Below, piece after piece: positions 7,792 through 15,256 of a DNA stretch of 53,018 nucleotides. A model generated the notes under the pieces. That model was not told the origin of the DNA. It made no database searches and worked only from the letters and a program-made list of their open reading frames with translations. A program made the position numbers and the translations under genes. Numbering within the stretch: the first letter of the stretch is position 1; every line of letters starts with the position of its first letter. This DNA is from Sulfuritalea sp. (GTDB lineage: Bacteria > Pseudomonadota > Gammaproteobacteria > Burkholderiales > Rhodocyclaceae). The DNA lies in contig JAUYSD010000164.1 of the NCBI GenBank assembly GCA_030696505.1, positions 1-53,018 on the forward strand, in the 5' to 3' direction.

Positions 7792-8727
7792 ATGGTCAAC
7801 GCTGCCGATCCCAACGCCATTCGCGCCGTGCGCGCGATCATCGCGCGGGCCAAGCGCTGGGATCTGTTTTTTTCCCTGCTCGGCATTCTGTCGCTGATGG
7901 TCGGCGTGCTGACCTTCTGCGTGCTCTTCCTCGACATGGCGATTCAGGGCGTACCGCGCCTGGATCTGGATTTCTTCACATCCTTCCCCTCGCGCCGCGC
8001 GGCAAACGCCGGCATCCTCTCAGCCTGGGTCGGCACCGTGTTGGTGATGGCGGTGACAGCGCTGGCCGCCGTGCCGCTGGGCGTGGCCGCCGGCGTCTAT
8101 CTGGAGGAATATGCACCGAAGAACTGGATCACCGACATCATCGAAATCAACATCAGCAACCTGGCCGGCATCCCGTCCATCGTCTATGGCCTGCTGGCCC
8201 TCGGCCTGTTCGTGTATTACTTCGGCTTCGGCCAGAGCATACTTTCCGCCGGCCTGACGCTGGCGCTGTTGATCCTGCCGGTGATCATCGTCGCCACGAG
8301 AGAAGCCATCCGCGCCATTCCGCAGTCGATCCACGAAGGTTCCTACGCCTGCGGCGCGACCACCTGGCAGACGGTGCGCGATCACATCCTGCCGTATTCC
8401 TCGGCCGGGATACTCACCGGCGTGATCATCGGCATGGCGCGCGCCATTGGCGAGACGGCACCGATCATCACCATCGGCGCGCTGACCTTCATCGCCTTCC
8501 TGCCCACGGCGCCCTTCAGCGGTGAGCCGCCGGCCGGCCTGTTCGACTGGATCTTCGCCCCTTTCACGGTGATGCCGATCCAGATGTTCAACTGGACCTC
8601 GCGGCCCGAGGCGGCCTTCACGGTCAATGCCGCGGCGGCCGGCTTCGTCCTCGTCTTCATGACCCTGGCCATGAACGGCCTGGCCATCTACGTGCGCTAT
8701 CGTCTGCGCAAGAACATCAAGTGGTAA
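7792..8727 (+). CDS. pstA: Phosphate ABC transporter permease PstA
   Basis: 311 residues, permease partner of PstC. Motifs include [23 protein letters not shown], the EAA loop [20 protein letters not shown] and [15 protein letters not shown]. An additional loop before the last helix ([18 protein letters not shown]) is usual for PstA. It starts 1 nt after pstC and ends 5 nt before pstB. The two permeases with two PstB copies make the import channel. Confidence 0.95.
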   Translation: MVNAADPNAIRAVRAIIARAKRWDLFFSLLGILSLMVGVLTFCVLFLDMAIQGVPRLDLDFFTSFPSRRAANAGILSAWVGTVLVMAVTALAAVPLGVAAGVYLEEYAPKNWITDIIEINISNLAGIPSIVYGLLALGLFVYYFGFGQSILSAGLTLALLILPVIIVATREAIRAIPQSIHEGSYACGATTWQTVRDHILPYSSAGILTGVIIGMARAIGETAPIITIGALTFIAFLPTAPFSGEPPAGLFDWIFAPFTVMPIQMFNWTSRPEAAFTVNAAAAGFVLVFMTLAMNGLAIYVRYRLRKNIKW

Positions 8728-8732
8728 ATACC

Positions 8733-9536
8733 ATGCAAATACCTACCGGATACGAGGCGGGCGTCGAGGGCGCCGTGCTCAAGGCCGACGTGCGCGAACT
8801 GGACTTCTATTACGGCGCCTTCCATGCGCTGAAACGGGTCTCGATGCCGATCCACGACCACATGGTCACCTCGCTGATCGGCCCCTCCGGTTGCGGCAAG
8901 TCGACGCTGCTGCGCTGCTTCAATCGCATGCACGACCTGTATCCGGGCAACCGCTATGCCGGCGGCGGCATCGTGCTCTACCCGGACAACACCAACCTGC
9001 TGGACCCCGGCGTCGATCCCATCGAAGTGCGCATGCGCATCAGCATGGTGTTCCAGAAGCCCAACCCCTTCCCCAAGTCGATCTACGAGAACGTCGCCTA
9101 CAGCCTGCGCGTGCGCGGCATGCGCAACAAGAACGAACTCGACGACCGCGTCGAATCGGCGCTGAAGGGCGCCGCGCTGTGGAACGAAGTCAGCAACCGG
9201 CTCAAGGAACTCGGCGCCAATCTTTCCGGCGGCCAGCAGCAGCGCCTGTGCATCGCGCGCGCCCTGGCCTCCGACCCCGAGATCATCCTGTTCGACGAGC
9301 CGACCTCGGCGCTGGACCCGATCGCCACCGCGAGCATCGAGGAGCTGATTATCGAACTGAAGGAAAAGGTCACCATCCTCATCGTCACCCACAACATGCA
9401 GCAGGCCGCGCGCATCTCCGATTTCACCGCCTACATGTACCTCGGCGAGATGGTCGAATTCGGCGTCACCGACCAGTTGTTCATCAAGCCGCAGAAAAAG
9501 GCGACCGAGGACTACATCACGGGACGGTTCGGCTAA
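8733..9536 (+). CDS. pstB: Phosphate ABC transporter ATP-binding protein
   Basis: 267 residues. Walker [10 protein letters not shown] (50-58), signature LSGGQQQR, Walker [12 protein letters not shown] and a switch His in VTHNM are all present, so the ATPase should be active. I use the ATG at 8733; an in-frame GTG at 8721 overlaps pstA but adds only four residues. No phoU or phoBR follows. The next gene is convergent and unrelated, so phosphate signalling genes must lie elsewhere. Confidence 0.95.
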   Translation: MQIPTGYEAGVEGAVLKADVRELDFYYGAFHALKRVSMPIHDHMVTSLIGPSGCGKSTLLRCFNRMHDLYPGNRYAGGGIVLYPDNTNLLDPGVDPIEVRMRISMVFQKPNPFPKSIYENVAYSLRVRGMRNKNELDDRVESALKGAALWNEVSNRLKELGANLSGGQQQRLCIARALASDPEIILFDEPTSALDPIATASIEELIIELKEKVTILIVTHNMQQAARISDFTAYMYLGEMVEFGVTDQLFIKPQKKATEDYITGRFG

Positions 9537-9563
9537 GGCGTGTTTTCGACGCGAGGTCCGCGA

Positions 9564-9586
9564 TAGTCGGCGCTGGTAACACGGCG
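9564..9586 (+). repeat. Dispersed 23-bp repeat, copy R2 (diverged)
   Basis: TAGTCGGCGCTGGTA followed by ACACGGCG, about 19 of 23 to the consensus. It fills much of the 52-nt gap between the convergent pstB and peroxidase genes. Confidence 0.5.
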
Positions 9587-9588
9587 AT

Positions 9589-10797
9589 TCAACGGCAAGC
9601 CGCGACGATAGGCGGCACCACCGGTGCCGGCAGCGGCGCAGCGGGCGACAGCGACTCCAGGAAGGCCACCAGGTCTGAACTTTCCTCCTCGCTCAAATGC
9701 AGCGGCTTCAGAATCCGTTCGCCGTCGGCATGCAGGCGGTCCTCGTCGAGTTCGGAGTAGTGCCGCACCACTTCGCGCAGCGTGGCGAGGCTGCCGTTGT
9801 GCATGTAGGGTGCGGTGAGCGTGAGGTTGCGCAGGCTGGGCACCTTGAACTCGCCGAAGTTGCGATGCTCGGGCCGGAGGAATTTCGTTCCCGTCGCGTT
9901 GTTGCGCGTCGCGTCGTCGTTGTAGGCGCCGAGCAGGTTGTAAGGGTTGGCCAGCAGGCGCTTGATGCCGCCCTGGCGCCCGGGATCGACACCGTTTGGC
10001 TTGATGAAGAAAGGCATGCCGATGTCGCCGAATTCGCCGTTGCTGAACAGCGGCCCAGCGTGGCAGGTGGCGCATTGGCCGCGGCCGACGAAGATGCGCA
10101 GGCCGCGCTGCGCCGCCGCGGGGTAGGCCGCGGCCGTCTGCGCATCGCCGCGCTGCAGCGCATCGCGAAATTCGTCGAAGGGCGTGGCCGGCGAGCCCCG
10201 CGTTTCCTGCCAGGCGGCGATGGCCTTGGCGACATTCACCAGCAGTTCCGGGTCGCCGGCGTCGGGCCGTTTGCCGAAGGCCCCGGCGTAGTGGCAATCG
10301 AGAGTCGACTTGCTGCGCAGCACCCGTGCTACGCGTGAGGCCTTGCCGCCCATTTCGCGCGGATCGAGGATGGGGCGCAGGCTCGCCGACCACAGGTTGT
10401 CGTGGCCGCCGTCCCAGCCGAACCAGCGCTGATGGCGTACGTTGAGCAGGCCGGGCGTGTTGCGCGTGCCGGTCACCAGCCCGCGTGCGACGGTGCGGCC
10501 GTCCTGAAAGCCGCGTGCCGGGTCGTGGCAGGATGCGCAGGCGACGCGCCGGTTGGCCGACAGGCGCGGCTCGAAGAATAGTGCGTAGCCGAGTCGGATC
10601 GCGGAGGCATTGCCCGAGACGCGATTGCCGGGGTCCGCCATCCATGGCAGAGGCCATGGCCCGTGGGCGGCGATGCGGCTGAGTTCGGCGGCGGTGAATT
10701 CCGGCTTGTCCGCGCCGGCGCACGCCGTGGCTGCAAGGGCGAGCAGGGCGGCGAGACCCAGGCGCTTCAGCAAGGGTTCAATCGACCTGCACGTCAT
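9589..10797 (-). CDS. Di-haem cytochrome c peroxidase / MauG-family protein
   Basis: 402 residues. The secretion signal (LGLAALLALAATACAGA) may be Sec or lipoprotein type. Two haem c sites are present, CASCH (87-91) and CATCH (242-246), as in the CCP/MauG family. These periplasmic enzymes reduce peroxide or carry out high-valent oxidations of partner proteins. The start overlaps the end of the upstream YtkA-like gene by 20 nt, so the pair is probably co-translated. The C-terminal motif SLRNLTLTAPYMHNGSLATL is diagnostic of the family. The substrate is unknown. Confidence 0.88.
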   Translation of the reverse strand: MTCRSIEPLLKRLGLAALLALAATACAGADKPEFTAAELSRIAAHGPWPLPWMADPGNRVSGNASAIRLGYALFFEPRLSANRRVACASCHDPARGFQDGRTVARGLVTGTRNTPGLLNVRHQRWFGWDGGHDNLWSASLRPILDPREMGGKASRVARVLRSKSTLDCHYAGAFGKRPDAGDPELLVNVAKAIAAWQETRGSPATPFDEFRDALQRGDAQTAAAYPAAAQRGLRIFVGRGQCATCHAGPLFSNGEFGDIGMPFFIKPNGVDPGRQGGIKRLLANPYNLLGAYNDDATRNNATGTKFLRPEHRNFGEFKVPSLRNLTLTAPYMHNGSLATLREVVRHYSELDEDRLHADGERILKPLHLSEEESSDLVAFLESLSPAAPLPAPVVPPIVAACR

Positions 10798-11251
10798 GGC
10801 TGAGCCGCAGGTTCTCCTTGCCGGCCAGCACCTCGAAACTCAACTGCCAGTGACCGGCCATGTGCAACATCATGCCTTCGACGCGGAAGCGCCCGCCACT
10901 CAAGGGCGTGATCGCCGGCCGGTAGTTCATGCCGTGGCGGTGCTCGGGCATCGTCGCATCGGCCTTGTGCAGGCGTGCCGCGGAAACACCATCCTTGTCG
11001 CACAGTTGCACTTCCAGTGCGAAATGCTGCGCCATCGGCAGGCGACCGGCGCCGCTCGCCAGCCGGTAGGCGAGCAGCAGATCGCCCTTCCTCACCACAG
11101 TGCCGTCCGCCGCATCGGGCGGACAGGCGGCATGCACGGCGGCGGACAGGCCAAGGATCGACGCCGCCAGCACGCCGCGCCAGCAATCACCGTTACCTGC
11201 CCGCGAAGCGGAAATGTAGGTACGCAGAGCGCGCCAGCGCCAACCCACCAT
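10778..11251 (-). CDS. Secreted YtkA/FixH-like domain protein
   Basis: About 157 residues from the ATG at 11251. A hydrophobic segment ending SAAVHA reads as a signal peptide. The mature part is a small beta-sandwich-like domain with MPEHRHGMNYRP and GGRFRVEGMMLHMAGHW, the pattern of YtkA/FixH-like proteins. The His/Met cluster could bind copper (inference). The start is uncertain. A GTG at 11278 overlaps the amidohydrolase stop as GTGA, while the first 25 or so codons from either start coincide with a hairpin element (11192-11226) and a partial 23-bp repeat. The true gene may begin further in, or the repeats may have become its N-terminus. Confidence 0.6.
   Translation of the reverse strand: MVGWRWRALRTYISASRAGNGDCWRGVLAASILGLSAAVHAACPPDAADGTVVRKGDLLLAYRLASGAGRLPMAQHFALEVQLCDKDGVSAARLHKADATMPEHRHGMNYRPAITPLSGGRFRVEGMMLHMAGHWQLSFEVLAGKENLRLSHDVQVD
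11192..11226 (-). repeat. REP-like 35-nt hairpin element, copy H2
   Basis: Minus-strand element with inner stem CCGC-TTC-GCGG and outer stem ACCT/AGGT. In copy H1 the outer pair is GCCT/AGGC, a compensatory change. Just 5' of it on the minus strand is GGTTGGCGCTGGCG, a partial copy of the 23-bp repeat (11223-11245). Confidence 0.6.
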
Positions 11252-11274
11252 GGGATACCGCTGTGCATTACTCT

Positions 11275-12147
11275 TCACGGCTGCTTCGCCATCATCGAGG
11301 CGAACAGGGTTTCGCCATTGCGCCAGCCGATGCGCTCGGCGACGTCGCGTGGCAGGTCGGCCAGCCAGGCGCGCGACCAGTCGGCGTGCTCGGCGATGTA
11401 GTGCCAGCGCTCGGGCGTGAAGGTGTCGGTGCCGACCAGGAAGCGGTCGGGAAATTCGAGGAAGGCCTCGCGCCACTCGGGATCGATCTTGCCGTCGTTG
11501 GCGTGATCATTGCGAAAGGCCAGGTCGGCGTGAAGCCGGCGATGTTTTTTCAGCATCGCGCGCACCGCCTCGGGCCGGTCGAAGCCGGAATGCGCCCAGA
11601 GGATGCGCGCCTCGGGGTCCTGCACCAGCACCCGCTCGATCGCGTCGCTGTCGCCGTGCAGGTGCAGCCAGAGCTGGTACTGTTTCGCCAATTGCACCGT
11701 ACGCCGCACCACCGGCAGGTCGGCGTCGCTGCCATAGACGTGGAACTCGCCGATCGCCGCGTAGCGATAGCGTTTGAGGCGGTCTTCGAGATGGGGAATC
11801 ACCGTCTCGTCGCGCACCCAGGTCGAAATCTCGCCGCGCTTGCGGTAGGGGCGCAAGGAGGGCACGACAAGGTCGGGCGCCTCGGCATGGAGCTTCTGCG
11901 TGCCCTCGTCGCTGGAACTCGACACCATCGCCCGCCTGAGTCCGGCTTTGCGCAGGATGGCGATGGCCGCCTTGGGCGGCGTGCTCTCCCAAGCGTCATG
12001 GCTGTAATGTACGTGGGCGTCGAAGATCGGCATTTTTGGTTCGGCCGCGGTGCTCGGCTGCGCCAACAGGATGCCCGTCAGTGCTGCGCCTGCCAGGTAC
12101 ATCAGCCGTGTCCGCGTCGTCTCGGGGATTCTGATCTGAGCTTGCAT
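11275..12147 (-). CDS. Secreted amidohydrolase-family protein
   Basis: 290 residues. An N-terminal signal segment (LAGAALTGILLAQPSTAAE) is followed at once by FDAHVHYSHD, the metal-binding HxH strand of the amidohydrolase 2 (TIM-barrel) family. GEFHVYG, LHLHGDSD, ILWAHSGFD and FLVGTDTF continue the barrel ligands. Members act on C-N, C-C or ester bonds of small acids or lactones; no substrate can be named. AGGAG lies 7 nt before the ATG. It is first in a three-gene set with the YtkA-like protein and the di-haem peroxidase, all predicted to be outside the cytoplasm. Confidence 0.8.
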   Translation of the reverse strand: MQAQIRIPETTRTRLMYLAGAALTGILLAQPSTAAEPKMPIFDAHVHYSHDAWESTPPKAAIAILRKAGLRRAMVSSSSDEGTQKLHAEAPDLVVPSLRPYRKRGEISTWVRDETVIPHLEDRLKRYRYAAIGEFHVYGSDADLPVVRRTVQLAKQYQLWLHLHGDSDAIERVLVQDPEARILWAHSGFDRPEAVRAMLKKHRRLHADLAFRNDHANDGKIDPEWREAFLEFPDRFLVGTDTFTPERWHYIAEHADWSRAWLADLPRDVAERIGWRNGETLFASMMAKQP

Positions 12148-12243
12148 GGTTCACTCCTGAAGGAAACGCTGGAATGATTGAAAGCTCAACGATACCACTG
12201 CGGTTCGGCGTCGGCGACGCCGATGCTGCCACCCGGCTTTGCT

Positions 12244-12915
12244 TCAGCGTTCCGTATCGGGCAGGGTGACGGAGCTTGTCGGCATCCGGCGGAAGGCGCT
12301 CGCCGCGATCTCGGAGGCCAGCGGTCGCGCAACCCGGATCATGACGTTGAGCAACTCCTGCGCGATCAGTTCGCGCAGCGGCACCAGCGGCCCGGGCAGG
12401 CGCACCGAGCGGCTCAGGGATCGGGTTTCCTCGGCGTAGAGGCGGAACAACTCATAGAGCAGCCGCGCGAACTCCTCGTGCGCGTATGTTGCGTGCATGG
12501 CGCCGCGCAGGCGCCGCATGCCGTTGCGCGCGGCCAGGATTTTCGTGGCGGCGTCGTAGAGCAGCTTGATGCGCCGGGCGCGGATCGGCGCGATCTCCTC
12601 GTAGCGGATCACGATCTCGACCGGAAAGCGGCCGACGCGGGCGAGAAACCTGCGATCGATTTCCTGGGTCGCTTGCAACAACTGCGGCAGCACCGCGTTC
12701 CAGTCCGGTGTGGCGGCGCCCGCCAGTTCGCGGGCGCGCAGGATCACCAGCCTGTCCTTCTCGACTTCCTTCTCGACGTTGAGCGCCAGCACCGGCTCCA
12801 GGTGTGGCAGGGCCAGGCGCAAGGGCAGGGCGGCGCGCAGCGCGGTGGTGGTGCGCCGGCTGTAGGTCGCGAGAATCCGGCCGTTGAGCCTGGCCAGTGA
12901 ATGCGCCCGCTTCAC
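12244..12915 (-). CDS. Conserved-looking helical protein of unknown function
   Basis: 223 residues, rich in Arg, Leu and Ala and predicted to be almost entirely helical, with no signal peptide or membrane segment. I recognise no family. It starts 7 nt after the methyltransferase stop and so is probably the last gene of the frdABCD-methyltransferase transcript. That position suggests a role in anaerobic quinone or fumarate metabolism, but this is guilt by association only. The basic N-terminus (MKRAHSLARLNGR) could touch nucleic acid or the membrane surface. Confidence 0.65.
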   Translation of the reverse strand: MKRAHSLARLNGRILATYSRRTTTALRAALPLRLALPHLEPVLALNVEKEVEKDRLVILRARELAGAATPDWNAVLPQLLQATQEIDRRFLARVGRFPVEIVIRYEEIAPIRARRIKLLYDAATKILAARNGMRRLRGAMHATYAHEEFARLLYELFRLYAEETRSLSRSVRLPGPLVPLRELIAQELLNVMIRVARPLASEIAASAFRRMPTSSVTLPDTER

Positions 12916-12922
12916 GCCGCGC

Positions 12923-13702
12923 CTAGTCCGGCAGAGCCTGAGCCACCGGTACCGGCTTTGTCGCGCGGTGGAAACCCAGCATGCCGTGAAACACGGTATC
13001 CACTTTGACTTCGATGTAGCCCAGTTCGCGCAGCAGGATCGACAACTCCTCGGCGGTGTAGAACAGCTCCAGCGCGTCGAGGAAATACTGCTTGGCCTTG
13101 ACCGCGGCCGGGCCGCTACCGACGATCATGCCGGTGATGCCGAGGCAGCCGCGCAGGTAGGTGTAATAGAGGTTCTTCACGATCGGGTTGCGCGGCCGCA
13201 GCATGTCGGAATGGTGGAAGTGGCCGCCGGGTTTGAGCACGCGCAATATCTCGGTGAACACCTCGCGCACGCGCAGATGGCGCGAGGCGAACTGCAGCGT
13301 GACGACGTCGAAATGGTTGTCGGGGAAGGGCAGCGTGTGCACGTCGCCGATGGTGCTCTTGATCTGGAAGCCCTGGGCGGCGGCGCGCTGCTGGCCGACG
13401 GTCTGCATGGCGACGCTGCGGTCCATGGCGTGCACGTCCAGCGTCGGTTCGCGCTTGAGCAGGGCAATGCCGATGGCGTTGGTGCCGGCGCAGACGTCGA
13501 GCACCTTCTGCTTCGGCTGCAAATCGACCAGCTGCATGAAGCGCCGCAGGAAATTGCCGAACTGCCCCAGCGCGGCGATGTTGTTGGCACGGTCGTAATA
13601 GGGGGCGACGTCGGCAAAGACGTCGTTCAGTTCATTGCTCCAGACGTCGCCGAGACGTTCTTCGCGAACAGCCTCCCGCGAGGCCAGTGGGGGTGGTGCC
13701 AT
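12923..13702 (-). CDS. UbiE/MenG-like SAM-dependent methyltransferase
   Basis: 259 residues. The class I methyltransferase fold shows motif I VLDVCAGTNAIGIAL, acidic motif II around AMDRS, GDVHTLPFPDNHFDVVTLQF and RVLKPGGHF. The arrangement FADVAPYYDRANNI followed by these motifs matches UbiE-like quinone methyltransferases, but motif I (CAGTNA instead of the usual ACGTGD) and the AMDRSVAM segment are unusual. It starts 36 nt after frdD. Fumarate reductase needs a low-potential quinol, so a dedicated quinone-modifying methyltransferase is a reasonable inference. It does not resemble RquA as I remember it. Confidence 0.75.
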   Translation of the reverse strand: MAPPPLASREAVREERLGDVWSNELNDVFADVAPYYDRANNIAALGQFGNFLRRFMQLVDLQPKQKVLDVCAGTNAIGIALLKREPTLDVHAMDRSVAMQTVGQQRAAAQGFQIKSTIGDVHTLPFPDNHFDVVTLQFASRHLRVREVFTEILRVLKPGGHFHHSDMLRPRNPIVKNLYYTYLRGCLGITGMIVGSGPAAVKAKQYFLDALELFYTAEELSILLRELGYIEVKVDTVFHGMLGFHRATKPVPVAQALPD

Positions 13703-13738
13703 TGGTCTTGTTCTTTCCCTGAGAAGTAATTGATTGGC

Positions 13739-14080
13739 CTAGATGCGCGCCAGGAACACCGCCGCAGCAATGCTGCCGAATATCGCGGCGGCATAGAGGA
13801 CGGTCGCCACCAGCGTGTCGGCGCGCAGGCCGAAGTCGTAGCAGGTGCAGCGCAGGCGATGCGCCGAGCTCCACAGCGACAGGGCCACCACGCCGAAGAT
13901 GATCAGCTTGCCGAGGCCGCTGCGGGCGAAGACATGCATGTTCTGATAGTCGAGTCCGGCCGGGGCATGGCCCAGCGCGGCGAGGAGGGTCAGCAGAACG
14001 ATCACCGGCATGCAGAATGCGATCACCGTACCGCCGGCGGCGAAGGGGAACCAGACGACAGGTTTGTGCGATTTGGCCAT
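13739..14080 (-). CDS. frdD: Fumarate reductase membrane subunit D
   Basis: 113 residues with three membrane helices. The pattern follows E. coli FrdD: a charged N-terminus then WFPFAAGGTVIAFCMPVIVLL, a middle helix with SLWSSAHRLRC, and a last helix AAAIFGSIAAAVFLA. It anchors FrdAB and helps form the quinol site. I chose the ATG at 14080, one base after the frdC stop, over the in-frame ATG at 14098, which would overlap frdC. Confidence 0.9.
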   Translation of the reverse strand: MAKSHKPVVWFPFAAGGTVIAFCMPVIVLLTLLAALGHAPAGLDYQNMHVFARSGLGKLIIFGVVALSLWSSAHRLRCTCYDFGLRADTLVATVLYAAAIFGSIAAAVFLARI

Positions 14081-14081
14081 C

Positions 14082-14474
14082 TCAGAACACTCCCGCAAGA
14101 ATCAGCACGATCAGGGACAGTACCGCCCATGCCGCGTAGTGCGCGCCCGAAATCAGGTTGCCGGGCACGAAGCCTTCGCCGATCTGCAGCGGCATGGCCT
14201 TCTGCGTGGCGTTGAACCAGGTGGCGGCGTGATACACCGCAGCGACAAAGGCGAGGATTTGAAACACGATCGATGCCGGGCTTTGCAGCGCCAGCAGGAA
14301 GCCTTCCCAGGCGGTCGGGCCGTCGGCCAGGCGTTGCAGGCCGACCACCAGCAGCACACAGTAGGCGCCGACGAAGATGCTGGTGATCTCGCGCGACATG
14401 TAGCGCATGTAGCGCGGCTGGCGGAAATACCAGGTGGTCGGCGGGCACTCGCGAACCAGGGGTTTGCGGCTCAT
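14082..14474 (-). CDS. frdC: Fumarate reductase membrane subunit C
   Basis: 130 residues, the usual length, three membrane helices. The N-terminus RKPLVRECPPTTWYFRQPRY and the internal NGPTAWEGF-like region (DGPTAWEGFLLALQSPASI) are close to E. coli FrdC. HAATWF carries the His expected near the quinone site. It overlaps frdB by 4 nt. Having separate C and D subunits without haem-ligand architecture identifies this as the fumarate reductase type and not succinate dehydrogenase. Confidence 0.93.
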   Translation of the reverse strand: MSRKPLVRECPPTTWYFRQPRYMRYMSREITSIFVGAYCVLLVVGLQRLADGPTAWEGFLLALQSPASIVFQILAFVAAVYHAATWFNATQKAMPLQIGEGFVPGNLISGAHYAAWAVLSLIVLILAGVF

Positions 14475-15256
14475 GATATGTCTCCTGCGTCCTCGCGGGA
14501 GGCGGTATCCCTTGCGGATTTTCCTCCCGGCATCAGGTGCTCAACGATCCAGTCGAGCGAACTGGTGATCTTCATCTGCTGCAAGGCGCTGGCCGGGTCC
14601 ACGTGGGCCGGGCAGACCTCGGAGCAGGCGCCGACGAAGGTGCATTCCCAGACGCCTTCATGGGTGGCGACCACTTCCTGCCGCTCCGCCCGCCCGCCGT
14701 CGCGTGAATCCTGGTTGTAGCGATGGGCCAGGGTCAGCGCCGCCGGGCCGATGAAGCTCGGCGTCAGGCCGTATTGCGGGCAGGCCGCGTAGCACAGCAT
14801 GCAGTTGATGCACATCGAATACTGGCGGAACTTCATGAGCTGCGCCGGAGTCTGCTTGTACTCGCCCTCGCTGATCGGCTTCTTTTCCTTCGGGATGATG
14901 TAGGGCTTGACGCGCTTGAGCTTTTCCATGAAGTCGTCGGGCGCGGTGACGAGGTCGCGCTCGATCGGGAAATGCGCCAGCGGCTCGACCCGGATCACGC
15001 CTTCGTAGTCGCGCAGGAAGGCATGGCAGGACAGCTTCGGTTCGCCGTTGATCATCATGCCGCAACTGCCGCAGACCGCCATGTGGCAGGACCAGCGATA
15101 GTTGAGCGTCGGGTCGATGTCCGCTTTGACCTTGTTGAGGGCATCGAGCACCACCCATTCTTCCTGACAGACCACTTCGTAGCGCTGGAAGTGGGCTTCG
15201 GTATCGGTGTCCGGGTTGTAGCGCAGGACTTCGAGCTGAACGGTGCGCTCTTTCAT
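14471..15256 (-). CDS. frdB: Fumarate reductase iron-sulfur subunit
   Basis: 261 residues. An N-terminal [2Fe-2S] domain (CHMAVCGSCGMMINGEPKLSC) is followed by ligands for [4Fe-4S] (CINCMLCYAACP) and [3Fe-4S] (CTFVGACSEVCP). These closely track E. coli FrdB, including FIGPAALTLAHRYNQDSRD. It passes electrons from menaquinol or a similar quinol to the flavoprotein. It overlaps frdA by 4 nt upstream and frdC by 4 nt downstream. Confidence 0.96.
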   Translation of the reverse strand: MKERTVQLEVLRYNPDTDTEAHFQRYEVVCQEEWVVLDALNKVKADIDPTLNYRWSCHMAVCGSCGMMINGEPKLSCHAFLRDYEGVIRVEPLAHFPIERDLVTAPDDFMEKLKRVKPYIIPKEKKPISEGEYKQTPAQLMKFRQYSMCINCMLCYAACPQYGLTPSFIGPAALTLAHRYNQDSRDGGRAERQEVVATHEGVWECTFVGACSEVCPAHVDPASALQQMKITSSLDWIVEHLMPGGKSARDTASREDAGDIS

